DNA of 42,196 nucleotides, taken from contig JAJVIH010000033.1 in the NCBI GenBank assembly GCA_022072125.1, forward strand, positions 1 to 42,196. Direction: 5' to 3'. The notes below the pieces were generated by a model, which was given only the letters and a program-made list of their open reading frames with translations, was not told the DNA's origin and did no database searches. The position numbers and the translations under genes were made by a program. This DNA comes from Myxococcota bacterium. GTDB lineage: Bacteria > Myxococcota > JAJVIH01. Positions 8,701 through 16,850 of this stretch are shown here, piece after piece. The stretch's first letter is position 1; every line of letters begins with the position of its first letter.

Positions 8701-10116
8701 CTCGACGGGTTTTATACCCGGCCTGGCGATGATGGAATCGTTTTCTGGTTTCCCTCTGGCAGGGAGGGATTTGAAGCACTGACGCCCTCCTCGCTCGCCG
8801 CCCTCGCGGGCGCCTCTGGAAAAGCACCCGCGGACCTGCTGCGCGGCGCGCTGATTGACGGCCTGATCAGCGGCCCAACCATCCGCAAGTTGCGGATGGA
8901 GATGGATCGCCTGCGCGCGGAACGGGAGAAACTGCCGCGCCACGCCCGCGAACGGCTGATCGCCGATCAGGATTTTCGCGTCCTGGTGGGACTGCATTAC
9001 GTCACCGGACTGGCCCTCCGCATGGGCGTGTCGGTTCCGCTGTCGCCCGTGCTGTCCCTGACCCTGGGCGCCAATGAAATCACCCTGGCCGACGCCGCGG
9101 CCATCTATCAGACATTCCTGACCGGGGAGACCTGGAAATTCGGACTGACCAACAGCGGGGCCGGCGAACTGTCGCTGATCAAGGAAATCCGTCTCAACGG
9201 CGAAGTGCTGTATCAGCGCAATGGAACAGCCGAACGCATCGCGCCGCCCGGACCCGGACAGTTGCTGGCGGAATCGCTGCAGCAGACCTTCCTGCATGGC
9301 ACGGCCGCCGGAGCGCTGTTCGATGTCTCGGCATCCACCCATTCCGAACCGGGTTTGCGGGGCGTTCCGGAACGCCGGTTCATCGTTCCCATGGCGGGCA
9401 AGACCGGCACCACCAACAATTATATGAATTCCGCTTTCGTGGGATTCGTGCCGCTGGCCAGGCCCGGCAAAAAAGAGGTCTCTTTCGGCGAGGCCGTCAC
9501 CATCGCCGCATATGTCGGATACGATGACAATCGCTCCATGACTCTCAAAGGCATCCGCATCGCGGGCGCTTCCGGCGCGCTCCCCGTCTGGATTCAGACG
9601 GCCGCAGGGGTGGCGCGGGATCAGAATTATTTCTCCGCCTGGAAGACGGAGGATTTCCCCGCCACCGGGACCCCCGTGTTCATCCCCATCGAGTCCGCCG
9701 CAGGGGGAAGTTATACCGCCGTTGGTTTGAACGACGGCGTGGCGCTGGGCGACCGCTGTCTGCCGCGCCTGGCCGCCAATGATCCTTTCCTCGCAAAGTC
9801 GCAGGGATTTTCCTGGATACCCGTCCTGCCATCCGGGACCGCGCCGCCTCCCGCCGCGCCCGCGGGGGTGACGGCCGCCGCATCGCCCACCGCACTGGCG
9901 TCTCCAGGGGATGGGCAAGCCGCGTCCCCATCGGGGGGGGCGGCGCCGTTGGCTGGCGGTCCGCTATGCTGGGTGCAGGATGTCTCGGCGAAACGCTGGT
10001 TTGAATTGTATCCGCGAACTGTTGGAACGGCGGAGGCGCCTTCCCCGGCGCCGGCCGCCGCGGGTCCGGCGGATCAAAAGGTGAAACCCGGAGAAGACCC
10101 CATCAAGGCAGAATGA
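5722..10116 (+). CDS. Very large class A penicillin-binding protein (GT51 + transpeptidase)
   Basis: A 1464-residue bifunctional peptidoglycan synthase, roughly 1.7 times the usual PBP1A length. An N-terminal Pro/Ala/Glu-rich cytoplasmic tail (about 1-170) leads to one membrane helix (about 176-198). The GT51 glycosyltransferase has its catalytic Glu in EDAGFREHDG (E264) and GGSTLTQQTAKN from residue 295. A Pro-rich linker (about 675-715) precedes the transpeptidase with STFK (S786 nucleophile), SEN (843-845) and KTG (K1227), all intact. The SxN to KTG distance of about 380 residues is roughly twice normal, so an extra region lies there. The C-terminus is Ala/Pro-rich. The start at 5722 overlaps the DUF1460 stop by ATGA; the frame is open to 5647 but that part duplicates the upstream gene. 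Its end overlaps the convergent gene by 14 bases. Confidence 0.93.
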   Translation: MSGPGDHKDTPPDGTPGVFRPAGPAQAPDTIPQSQYERMAAPGGTSPEHNAPAETAPAGQEQPRRPDPLAAISPAEDRGLDAPDLSIPLHESDPEAPRAAAKPGGTTRDGPASPRIEPDEAGKGADTDRSRESGAAPQDHDNSSFLQRMAGVMARRKKSSGGGSNGSAPPAKWKKWLIALAILAAAPFAAFHGFLWWLRNAEPGEHLKRENIIASMSTETPIYYDTGGESPNRVLGVLFDNQHRIYTPIGQIPDACKNALIAAEDAGFREHDGFSPGGVARAMWQNIRAGAVIAGGSTLTQQTAKNIFNRKDRTLGSKFTELRNALQLEKLYSKDDILEFYFNQFYVNSNGRGIGVAARYFFNKEVRDLSLHECAFIAGSVKGPNLYNPLMHPPGDKRDAAQARATRRVNYVMDRMLALGMVDQPTHAAIWNKPPPFNEGKFQYERNVLVDAVAAELTRPVFQEILDAKGIDNPATAGLEIVTSIKHDWQLAATYGLRHHLTEVSVKLEKRGIGAFITPAEKATPLDPHEVEEKQFLHGKVIHAMGGTSPEDDAAMRQRLGLPPSLGLREIRRRQWGYYSAAADPAKEPAKFIKREERALLWKQDQRRHLKRQLTVSLGPKVAAIVDDAALARVAERLMEAQAGANWPKAEFFDRQELIDALGPGTGVYLSIRSCTPGPPEPPKGLTNKGGPLPKAPPKPAKKTVRGKAPQPEPEPPPRAPREADLDADWPNFETIEKTCQADLEARGDLEGAVIVLEKGLIRAMVGGEDNTNFNRATVALRQFGSTFKPLVYYAASLLKWSHLDTLFNEREVFVFRNKPYFPRPDHGGAPPFPSMVWAAAKSENLASVWLLYHLTDRLGDDEFWRAAEHVGLAQLPGESGEDWFKRLRDKHEISASGASFAEGLFAIARRRIADELPWETISIHEKEILPRIHYGENFDRIFAKAKPDRKEQAVRTQIAARSFLRLEKLEAALERKLQPLAGTPGEEIAPPALDGFYTRPGDDGIVFWFPSGREGFEALTPSSLAALAGASGKAPADLLRGALIDGLISGPTIRKLRMEMDRLRAEREKLPRHARERLIADQDFRVLVGLHYVTGLALRMGVSVPLSPVLSLTLGANEITLADAAAIYQTFLTGETWKFGLTNSGAGELSLIKEIRLNGEVLYQRNGTAERIAPPGPGQLLAESLQQTFLHGTAAGALFDVSASTHSEPGLRGVPERRFIVPMAGKTGTTNNYMNSAFVGFVPLARPGKKEVSFGEAVTIAAYVGYDDNRSMTLKGIRIAGASGALPVWIQTAAGVARDQNYFSAWKTEDFPATGTPVFIPIESAAGGSYTAVGLNDGVALGDRCLPRLAANDPFLAKSQGFSWIPVLPSGTAPPPAAPAGVTAAASPTALASPGDGQAASPSGGAAPLAGGPLCWVQDVSAKRWFELYPRTVGTAEAPSPAPAAAGPADQKVKPGEDPIKAE

Positions 10117-11386
10117 TCTTGCCAGAACCCGGAGCGGCGTCGCTGGCGGACTGACCGGAAGCATCCACCAGCAACGAGGTGGAATCGCTCCTGGCCCTGG
10201 GTAGCTGTTCCGGATTCGGCATGCGGAACCACCGCTTCATCAAGGCGAAGGCGAAGGGGATATTTTCAATCGCGGTATCCGCCGCCTCCAGCGCCCGCGC
10301 GGACGCCAGGGCAAGTTCGACCAGATGTTTCCTGTCCGGCATGACGGAGAATAGGAAGGCGCTCTCGATCAGGCGGCCAGCGTAGGCGCGGCGGCGATCG
10401 GCGCTCCAGAAATCGGCGATGGCCTTGCGCATGCGCGACTGTCCTTCCTCCAGCTTCTGCTCGGGAGTCACCAGCAGCGGACTGAGGAAGGCTTCCATCA
10501 TTTTCTGCTCCGTCTGCACCAGCCATTCCTGGGGAGGAACCCAGCGCAGAAAATAATTGTCTTCCGCCAGCCGGGCGGATTCCTTCACCAAATCATCCAG
10601 ACCGGATGGCTCCGGCAGGGCGGTAGCGGCGGCGTCAAACTGGCAAAGCCACGGCTGGGCGAACTGGTAACGCTGGGATACGGCGGCCTGGCGCGCCTTG
10701 TTCACGGCCTGCGCCCGGCGCAGGCGGGCCGCCGCCCATTCCGGCGTCACCCGGCACACCATGGGGTTGGCCTCTCCGGTGCGCGCCTGCAGCTTGCGCT
10801 CGTAATCGCGGGCTTCCGAACGGCTGACGTAGGCGTAATAGTAATCCACAATGCCGTTGGAACAGTTGAGCATGCTGTCATGGACAGTCAGGCCCTGGCC
10901 TTTTTTCCAGAGGCCGAGCCAGATCATCTGGTCCCCCGCGGCGTCAATGGCGGTGGCGAAAGCCCAAGGCGGAAAGTCGTCGGACTCGGCCGCGGTGATC
11001 ACCGGCGAGGCAGGCGCGACGGGTTTTCCGGGCAGTTTGGCGCCCTTGGCCTTGAGCACGGCCAGTTGTTTTTTCGCAGCCTTGCGGGCGTCGCGCGGCC
11101 ACGCGGAATCCGCGATGGCCGTGATCGCCTGAAGGTTGTTGGATTCAATCGCCAGACGGGTGACGGCGTCGAGCATCTCGGCGGGAAAATCCTGCAGCGC
11201 CTTGACATCCAGATGGGACAAATCCTCGGGAGCGGCTTCCTCCCAGCGATCCAGCAGGCCGTTGGCGCGGTCGCTGGCGACACCCAGGTGCTTGAGTTCT
11301 TCCAGCACCTCGTCGCGATCCACCTCGCCATCCAGAAACATGGCGGTGACCTGGGTGAGCGGATGGGTTTTCTTGGTATTGCTCAT
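10103..11386 (-). CDS. Conserved-looking protein of unknown function
   Basis: A 427-residue, mostly alpha-helical, soluble-looking protein with no signal peptide or membrane helix. I recognise no family. The N-terminal 120 residues resemble a helical-repeat segment (for example LDGEVDRDEVLEELKHLG). The middle holds an aromatic-rich stretch with MIWLGLWKKG and IVDYYYAYV. The C-terminus is Ser/Asp-rich. The start at 11386 (MSNTKKTHPL) is preferred over upstream open frame because the upstream part is Gly/Pro-rich and unlike protein. It lies 98 bases downstream of the DksA-family gene on the same strand, so it may share its promoter. Its last codons overlap the convergent PBP gene tail-to-tail by 14 bases. 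Confidence 0.7.
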   Translation of the reverse strand: MSNTKKTHPLTQVTAMFLDGEVDRDEVLEELKHLGVASDRANGLLDRWEEAAPEDLSHLDVKALQDFPAEMLDAVTRLAIESNNLQAITAIADSAWPRDARKAAKKQLAVLKAKGAKLPGKPVAPASPVITAAESDDFPPWAFATAIDAAGDQMIWLGLWKKGQGLTVHDSMLNCSNGIVDYYYAYVSRSEARDYERKLQARTGEANPMVCRVTPEWAAARLRRAQAVNKARQAAVSQRYQFAQPWLCQFDAAATALPEPSGLDDLVKESARLAEDNYFLRWVPPQEWLVQTEQKMMEAFLSPLLVTPEQKLEEGQSRMRKAIADFWSADRRRAYAGRLIESAFLFSVMPDRKHLVELALASARALEAADTAIENIPFAFALMKRWFRMPNPEQLPRARSDSTSLLVDASGQSASDAAPGSGKIILP

Positions 11387-11484
11387 GAATTTACCGGACG
11401 CACGCGGGCCGGGACCCCCGCATCCCACGGGCCATGCGCACACTCTCTCGCGGATGCCATACGGAAAATAAAACGCCCCGGGAA

Positions 11485-11883
11485 TCAGAATTTGGAGGGC
11501 GCGAAGACCTCTACATCCTCAACGGTCTGGCGCTCATCCTGTTCCTGCTCCTCCTTGCATTTGATGCACAGCGTGGCGACGGGCCGCGCCTTGAGCCGGG
11601 CGTAGCCGATTTCATCGCCGCAGGACTCACAAAGCTCGTATTCATTCGCCTGCATGCGCTGCAACGCCACGGTGATTTTCTTCAACAACGTGCGCTCGCG
11701 GTTCTGCAGGCGGATTTCCTGATCTTTCAGGCCATCCTCGCTGGCTTCGTCCAACTCATCCCGTCCGCCGCCTTCCACGAAGCGGTCCACGCCGGTGGTG
11801 AAAGCGTCACGTGAACGCTGGAGCAGGCGATCACGCTCGTCCTCGAGGATTTTCCGAAGTTCGGCCAACTGTTTTTTGGTCAT
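11485..11883 (-). CDS. dksA: DksA/TraR-family RNA polymerase-binding regulator
   Basis: A 132-residue protein of typical DksA length. The coiled-coil region carries an acidic tip DELDEAS (42-48), which matches the Asp-x-x-Asp-x-Ala type tip that DksA inserts into the RNA polymerase secondary channel. The zinc finger is complete: CESC (C85, C88) and CIKC (C106, C109). The family acts with ppGpp on rRNA and amino-acid promoters. AAAGGAGG lies seven bases before the ATG, one of the strongest ribosome-binding sites in the window, and a good sigma70 promoter sits just upstream. Bacteria of this kind often have several DksA-like paralogues, so this need not be the principal one. Confidence 0.93.
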   Translation of the reverse strand: MTKKQLAELRKILEDERDRLLQRSRDAFTTGVDRFVEGGGRDELDEASEDGLKDQEIRLQNRERTLLKKITVALQRMQANEYELCESCGDEIGYARLKARPVATLCIKCKEEQEQDERQTVEDVEVFAPSKF

Positions 11884-11915
11884 TTCGGGCCTCCTTTGAC
11901 CTTCAGGGAGCAGGG

Positions 11916-11944
11916 TTCATATACGCCGCACAGTCACGGGTCAA
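11916..11944 (-). promoter_or_regulatory. Sigma70-type promoter of the DksA-family gene
   Basis: Reading the minus strand, TTGACC (11944-11939) and TATGAA (11921-11916) are 17 bases apart. Transcription would begin near 11909 and give a leader of about 26 nt containing the AAAGGAGG site. It lies in the divergent region between the DksA-family gene and the gene starting at 12157. Confidence 0.6.
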
Positions 11945-12121
11945 GGCTTTCCCGCCATTTGGCGGCCGCCCGGGACCGGGGATAGCGCTTTCTTCCTCGC
12001 CCACGATGGATGAGACCATCATCGCCAAGACTGGCGGCAAAAGTCCAATCGTTCAGCAGTCAACTGCAAACCACGCCAATTTTCCGTACCCCGGACGCCT
12101 GCTCTTCACCTGCGCCCGCGT

Positions 12122-12150
12122 TTGAACCCCTGCGCCGCAGGGGCTATAGA
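12122..12150 (+). promoter_or_regulatory. Promoter with a palindrome filling its spacer; probable leaderless start
   Basis: TTGAAC (12122-12127), exactly 17 bases, TATAGA (12145-12150). The expected start of transcription, 6-7 bases downstream, coincides with the A of the ATG at 12157, and no Shine-Dalgarno precedes that ATG. The spacer is nearly filled by a perfect inverted repeat CCCCTGC-GCC-GCAGGGG (12127-12143), a plausible operator. Confidence 0.55.
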
Positions 12151-12156
12151 CTCCCC

Positions 12157-14454
12157 ATGAATTTTTCCTCGCGGAAACTGGTTCTGGCGGCCTTGGCCCT
12201 GTTCGCCGCGGGGACATTGGCATGGGCGGGCTGGATGCTGTGGCGTCCGGCATTCCCCCTTCCGGAACGCCAGTCCCCGCCTGCCATGGACCAGATGGTT
12301 CCCGCGGCGGAGTGGGCCGCGCCCCCCCGCGAACCGGCCCTGCGCCCCAGAACTGATCGCTGGCCCGCGCCGGGGGAGGCGCTTCACGTCCCCTGCGGCG
12401 GCGCCATCAAACTGAGCGGTGTCGTCCGCCACAACAACTCGTCCATGGCGGGCGTGCGGGTGCGCGCCAATGAATGGCCGGAACGATCCCTGATCACCAA
12501 TGCGGCCGGCCAGTTCCAGTTGGAAGGGCTGTACCCCAGGACCTATTTCCTGTTGGCGGAGCACGGAGCCCTGCGCTCTGGCCTGGTGCGGCTGTCCCTC
12601 CATTCCGCGCAACTGGAGGAAATTCCGCTCCAACTTGCGGCGGCGGAGGACCCGGACGCGCCAACCCCGCTGCCGGAAAACCAGCCGCAGGAAACCGGCG
12701 GCGCTTCACTGACGATCCATCTCAAATTGCCGGACAACGCCGCCGCCAGTTCCGCCGTGGTGGAGTTGATCGGCGCGGATCCCCAGGGCTGGCGCATGTT
12801 CGCCGCCGTCTGCGGAACCACGTTGAAACTGGATCAACTGCCCGCGCGGGTGGTGCTGGTTCAGGCCTACACGGAAACCCTGCGGGCGGCGCCCGTGCGC
12901 GTGAACCTGCGGACCCAGGAAGGGAAGCCGCTCGAATTGCTGCTTCAACATGGCGCGCCGTTGCGCGGACAGTTGCGGGTTCCGCCCCTGGGCCGTCTGA
13001 CGCAGGTACACGCCCAACCGCTGCGAAGCCAGGATGGCGATCTGCGCTTCAGCCTTCCCATTGAATCCACCGTGGCGGACCGGGAGGGCCATTTCGCATT
13101 CCACAATCTGCCGCCTGGCAAGGTTCGCGTGTGGGCGTCGGAAGGTCCGGCGCTGGAACGGCGAACGCTGGGCTATGTCGAAGCCGAAATTGTGGAGGCG
13201 CCCCTGGAAAACCTGGCCCTGGACATGCAGGGACGAGGCTCCGTGCGGGGGAAAATCCGTTTCAGCGACGGGTCCCCGCCACGCCGCGTGCGGCTGACGG
13301 TGGATGATCTGCCGCCGCCGGTTGAACTGGATATCCAGTCCGGCGCCTTCTCCGTGGAGGACATCGGCGCGGGTGAGCACCGGCTGGAGTTTTCCGGACC
13401 GGATTTTGTCGCCCGCCGGCTGGAGAAAATCACCATCGCGGCGAATCAGACGTTCGACTTGGGCGAGATCGTGATCTCCCCCGCGGCGGCGCTGCGCGGA
13501 ACCATTCAGAACACGGATGGCCAGCCGGTCAGCGGCGCGGTGGTTTACGCATCCCCCGTATTGACGGGCGGTCAACTGGCGCCGGTTCCCCAGGGAGTGA
13601 CCGGCCTGACGGCTTCGGGAGTCCATTTTGGCGCCACGGACTCCGAAGGGCGCTATGAACTGGGTCCATTGCCCCATGGCTCCTGGGTCCTGCTAGCGCG
13701 GGACGGCCGGGGCGTCCTGTGGACGGAACCGATCACCGCCGCCAGTGAAATGCATATTCCGCGAACCGGCTCTCCGCCCGCCGCGCCGGCGGGCATGAAA
13801 ACCCCTGTGCTGAACCTGCATCCCACCGGCGGCGTTGAACTATCCCGCCATGTCTCGGCGCTGAGCGAAGCGGCGGGACCGGCGCTGGGGCTGCTGGCGC
13901 CCATCAATGCTCCGCTGTACTGGCGGCTGGGCGAAACGGCGCGGTTGTCCGTCCGCTTCGAGGCGGTGGCGCGGGCGGAATACGCCGGAGCCATGATCAC
14001 GCCCCTGCGCAATGGCTGGCGGCTGATGACCTGGCGCCGGTTCTGGAGCGCGCCCGGCGCGGATCGGCGCATGGATTTTCCGCCTTTCTCCGGCGGGGGG
14101 AGCGCGCGGGTGGAAATCTCCGGAGCGCCGCGCGGGAAGATGATTTTCACCGTCATTCTGCGCGGAAAAACCAGCGCGGCGGATACCCGCGCCCTGTTGG
14201 ACCAACTGGCCGGAAACGGCGGCGATGGCGTGCTGCAACTGGCTGAGCAGCCTGTCTTTTCCGCCGGCAATCTGCCGCCAGACACTTATACGGCGCTTGC
14301 GGGCGCGCTTCCCAATCCGCTGGGAGAAGGAATGTCTCCGGTTCACGTGCTGCGCGCCAACCCTCCGCTGGAACTGCGCGCCTGCCAGTTGACCACCGGA
14401 ATCAATCAGCCGGGGACGTGCGAGATTTCTCTTTCTTCTTCCCCAGGCCGCTGA
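12157..14454 (+). CDS. Membrane-anchored protein with carboxypeptidase-regulatory-like repeats
   Basis: A 765-residue protein beginning with a short basic stretch and one hydrophobic helix (about 6-28), so it is probably anchored in the inner membrane with a large periplasmic part. The rest is beta-rich with repeated carboxypeptidase D-type regulatory folds. These are visible as GVVRHNNSSMAGVRVRA (near 90-106), a TNAAGQFQLEGLYPRTYFL segment, GSVRGKIRFSDGSPPRRV, and LRGTIQNTDGQPVSGAVVY with TDSEGRYELGPLPHGSW. Such domains are non-catalytic and typically structural or ligand-binding. The ATG at 12157 is chosen because the upstream open frame crosses the promoter and has no protein character. 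The 3' end overlaps the convergent ctpA gene by 53 bases. Confidence 0.82.
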   Translation: MNFSSRKLVLAALALFAAGTLAWAGWMLWRPAFPLPERQSPPAMDQMVPAAEWAAPPREPALRPRTDRWPAPGEALHVPCGGAIKLSGVVRHNNSSMAGVRVRANEWPERSLITNAAGQFQLEGLYPRTYFLLAEHGALRSGLVRLSLHSAQLEEIPLQLAAAEDPDAPTPLPENQPQETGGASLTIHLKLPDNAAASSAVVELIGADPQGWRMFAAVCGTTLKLDQLPARVVLVQAYTETLRAAPVRVNLRTQEGKPLELLLQHGAPLRGQLRVPPLGRLTQVHAQPLRSQDGDLRFSLPIESTVADREGHFAFHNLPPGKVRVWASEGPALERRTLGYVEAEIVEAPLENLALDMQGRGSVRGKIRFSDGSPPRRVRLTVDDLPPPVELDIQSGAFSVEDIGAGEHRLEFSGPDFVARRLEKITIAANQTFDLGEIVISPAAALRGTIQNTDGQPVSGAVVYASPVLTGGQLAPVPQGVTGLTASGVHFGATDSEGRYELGPLPHGSWVLLARDGRGVLWTEPITAASEMHIPRTGSPPAAPAGMKTPVLNLHPTGGVELSRHVSALSEAAGPALGLLAPINAPLYWRLGETARLSVRFEAVARAEYAGAMITPLRNGWRLMTWRRFWSAPGADRRMDFPPFSGGGSARVEISGAPRGKMIFTVILRGKTSAADTRALLDQLAGNGGDGVLQLAEQPVFSAGNLPPDTYTALAGALPNPLGEGMSPVHVLRANPPLELRACQLTTGINQPGTCEISLSSSPGR

Positions 14455-15742
14455 AACGCGGGTTGTCCTTCACAAAATCGCTCCAGCCTTCCAGAATACC
14501 GAGACCGGCTTTCATCTGCGGATCCTCGGCCAGCCATTTATCGAGGGGAGATGACTCCCATTCACGCTGGGGCGATGCGGCCTGCGTATCCTTCGCGGGA
14601 ACATTCACGTCGGGGGGGATGCCGTCCTCGGTGATGGGCTTGCCCTTGGGCGTGTAGTAACGCGCAATGGTCAGTTTGAGGCCCGATCCGTCGTCCAGTT
14701 CCATGATGGTCTGCACGCTGCCCTTGCCGTAGGTGTTCACCCCCACCAGAACCGCGCGGTCCTGATCCTGCAGGGCGCCCGCAACGATCTCCGAGGCCGA
14801 GGCGCTGCCTTCGTTGACCAGCACCACCAGCGGATAATCTTCTTCCGTCCCCACCGGATGAGCATGGTTGCGCTCGATCTGGCGCTTGCCGCGGCCCTCG
14901 GTGCTCACAATCAGTCCGTCGGTCAGAAACTCATCCGCCACCTTGATGCCCTGATCCAGCAGGCCGCCGGGGTTGTTGCGCAAATCCATGATCAAACCGC
15001 GCAGGCGGCCGCCGGATTCCCGTTTCATCTCCTCCAGCGCGGTGCGCATATAATGCCACGTGCGATCCTGGAAGTTCTTGATGCGTACGTATCCAATTCC
15101 CTTCTTCAGCAGCCGGTGGGTGACGGAAACAGTGCGGATCTGCTCGCGGATGAGCATGACCTTCCGGCGTTTGTTGGGAGGCGTCAGCACCAGCAGTTCG
15201 ACGCGGGTCCCCACGGGGCCGCGCAGGCGTTCCGAGGCGCCGCCGAGATCGAGTCCCAGGGTTTTCACGCCGTCAATTTCAAGAATCTGATCGCCGCCCA
15301 GAATGCCCGCGCGCGCGGCCGGAGAATCGGGAACCGGAGAGAGGACCGTGAGCACGCCGTCGCGGATGGCGGTCTCCACGCCGATGCCCGTCAGTTCGCC
15401 GGAAGTATCCTGCTTGAGCAGGCTGTATTCGCCGGGAGACATCCAGGTGGAATGCTGATCCAGTTCTCCCATCATGCCGCGAATGGCGCCATGGATGACA
15501 CGCTCGGAATCCACCTGTTCGACATAGTTGTTTTCAATCAGGCTGAGCACCCGCGCGAAGATATCCAGCTTGGCGTAGGGAGCGGATTTTCCGCTGGCCA
15601 GAATCCCCCCGGCGGTGAAGGTGACGCCGCCAAGCAAAAACACCGCCAGCAGCAGGGCGGCGCGGCGGGCGCGGGACCAGGAGCCGGCGGCCCATTCACT
15701 TGCGCGCCGGAACCAGGGTGGACGGATCAACGGGTTTTCCAT
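14402..15742 (-). CDS. ctpA: S41 C-terminal processing protease CtpA
   Basis: A 446-residue periplasmic serine protease. An N-terminal membrane or signal segment (about 27-48) is followed by a PDZ domain (about 105-190, with TGIGVE and DQILEIDG) and the S41 catalytic domain. The dyad is Ser in GSASASE (about S315) and Lys in YGKGS (K340), 25 residues apart as expected. Ctp proteases trim periplasmic proteins including cell-wall hydrolases. It is the last gene of the ftsE-ftsX-envC-ctpA run, and its start lies 47 bases inside the end of envC with GAGGCGAC before the ATG. The unusually deep overlap suggests coupling with EnvC synthesis. Its 3' end overlaps the convergent gene on the plus strand. 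Confidence 0.93.
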   Translation of the reverse strand: MENPLIRPPWFRRASEWAAGSWSRARRAALLLAVFLLGGVTFTAGGILASGKSAPYAKLDIFARVLSLIENNYVEQVDSERVIHGAIRGMMGELDQHSTWMSPGEYSLLKQDTSGELTGIGVETAIRDGVLTVLSPVPDSPAARAGILGGDQILEIDGVKTLGLDLGGASERLRGPVGTRVELLVLTPPNKRRKVMLIREQIRTVSVTHRLLKKGIGYVRIKNFQDRTWHYMRTALEEMKRESGGRLRGLIMDLRNNPGGLLDQGIKVADEFLTDGLIVSTEGRGKRQIERNHAHPVGTEEDYPLVVLVNEGSASASEIVAGALQDQDRAVLVGVNTYGKGSVQTIMELDDGSGLKLTIARYYTPKGKPITEDGIPPDVNVPAKDTQAASPQREWESSPLDKWLAEDPQMKAGLGILEGWSDFVKDNPRFSGLGKKKEKSRTSPAD

Positions 15743-16850
15743 GTCGCCTCAGTTCAAAATATAGCTTTATGCCATCGGGCGATCCACTGTCGCCCATCAC
15801 GCCCAGCACGGCTCCGGCGGCCAGTTCGTCGCCCACCTCCACCGCGGACTCCGCAAGGTGCGCATACAGGGTATGGATGCTGTCTCCATGATCCACAATC
15901 ACCAGGTTGCCGTACCCGCGAAAACGCCCCGAAAACACCACCCGCCCCTTGAACGCGGACAGAACAGGACTTTCCGTTTCCCCACGTACAATCCAGCCGC
16001 GCAATGGCTCCGCATCCCCCGCCGCGCCGGCGGGCTTTTGCCCAAAAACCGACTCCAACCTGCCGTTCGCGGAAGGAAACACCGCTCCGCGTTTCAGCGC
16101 GGCGGGCGGATTGCTTCTCTCCGGTTTCGCCGGCGCCGGTTTGACGATGGTCCTGATCTGCTGTTCGGCCTGTTTGCGCGCAGCGGTCAACTGGGCGAGG
16201 AAACGCTTGCCCAGGTCCTCCCGCGATTTGAGTTCGCCGAGAAACGCCTTGCGGGTGGACAACCGCTCGCTCAGGTCGAGTTCCGCATCCGCGGTCTGTT
16301 TGTAGTTCTCCCCGATCTCCGCCAGCAGCCGGTCCAACTCCCGTTTGCGCTCCAGGGCCGCCGTCCAGGCGTTTTGCACCGTGCGCACCAGCCGCCGGTC
16401 AGCCTCCACCAGCGCGGCGGTCTGGCGCCGCGTCCACACGAGATCATTGAGATCGCCCTGGATGACCGCCGGGGCCCACTCCAGTTGTCCCCGGCTTTTT
16501 TGCAGGGCGCGCAGGCGTTCGCGGAAGCGGGAGAGCAGTTCATCAAGCCGCGTTTGCGACTGGTTGAATTTCGCCTCGACTCCGGGTTGCTCCTGACGCA
16601 GCGCATCCGCTTTGACCAGAAGATCCGCTTTTTTTCGCCGGATGGAAGCGATCTCCGCCTCCATGGCTTCCAGTTCATCAATCAGGTTTTTCCGGCTGGC
16701 CGCCAGTTCATCCAGATACCGGCGCTGGGCGGCGATACGATCCGCATCGCTGGATTCACCCCCCACGGGTTGCCGCGCCTGCGCATCCCACGGAAGCAAG
16801 GCCATGCAAAACAGGATCGGACCGGCGATTCTGGCGGCGGCCCCATTCAT
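15696..16850 (-). CDS. envC: Murein hydrolase activator EnvC (degenerate LytM domain)
   Basis: A 384-residue exported protein: signal peptide ending near AQA (residue 25), long coiled coil (about 35-250), then a LytM/M23-fold domain (about 270-380). The metallopeptidase ligands are missing: the usual HxxxD segment is LRGWIV and the usual HLHFE is KLYFELRR, which parallels the inactive LytM domain of E. coli EnvC. It should therefore activate amidases rather than cut peptidoglycan itself. FtsX normally recruits EnvC through the coiled coil, and ftsX lies directly upstream with an ATGA overlap. Basis: motifs are seen; the activator role is family knowledge; which amidase it activates is unknown, as no AmiA/B/C gene is in the window. 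Confidence 0.92.
   Translation of the reverse strand: MNGAAARIAGPILFCMALLPWDAQARQPVGGESSDADRIAAQRRYLDELAASRKNLIDELEAMEAEIASIRRKKADLLVKADALRQEQPGVEAKFNQSQTRLDELLSRFRERLRALQKSRGQLEWAPAVIQGDLNDLVWTRRQTAALVEADRRLVRTVQNAWTAALERKRELDRLLAEIGENYKQTADAELDLSERLSTRKAFLGELKSREDLGKRFLAQLTAARKQAEQQIRTIVKPAPAKPERSNPPAALKRGAVFPSANGRLESVFGQKPAGAAGDAEPLRGWIVRGETESPVLSAFKGRVVFSGRFRGYGNLVIVDHGDSIHTLYAHLAESAVEVGDELAAGAVLGVMGDSGSPDGIKLYFELRRHGKPVDPSTLVPARK

Noticed and set aside
5938-9918. Long open frames on the strand opposite the PBP gene (5938-7548, 7741-9918) and similar ones at 409-1362, 1399-2637, 2532-3989, 19257-20585 and 37997-40405
   Set aside because: They lie fully opposite genes with clear catalytic motifs, have low-complexity Arg/Gly/His-rich translations and no ribosome-binding sites. 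This is the usual effect of GC-rich codon bias.
15696-16850. Annotation as an active M23 endopeptidase
   Set aside because: HxxxD and HxH ligands are missing, as in EnvC, so it is called an activator instead.
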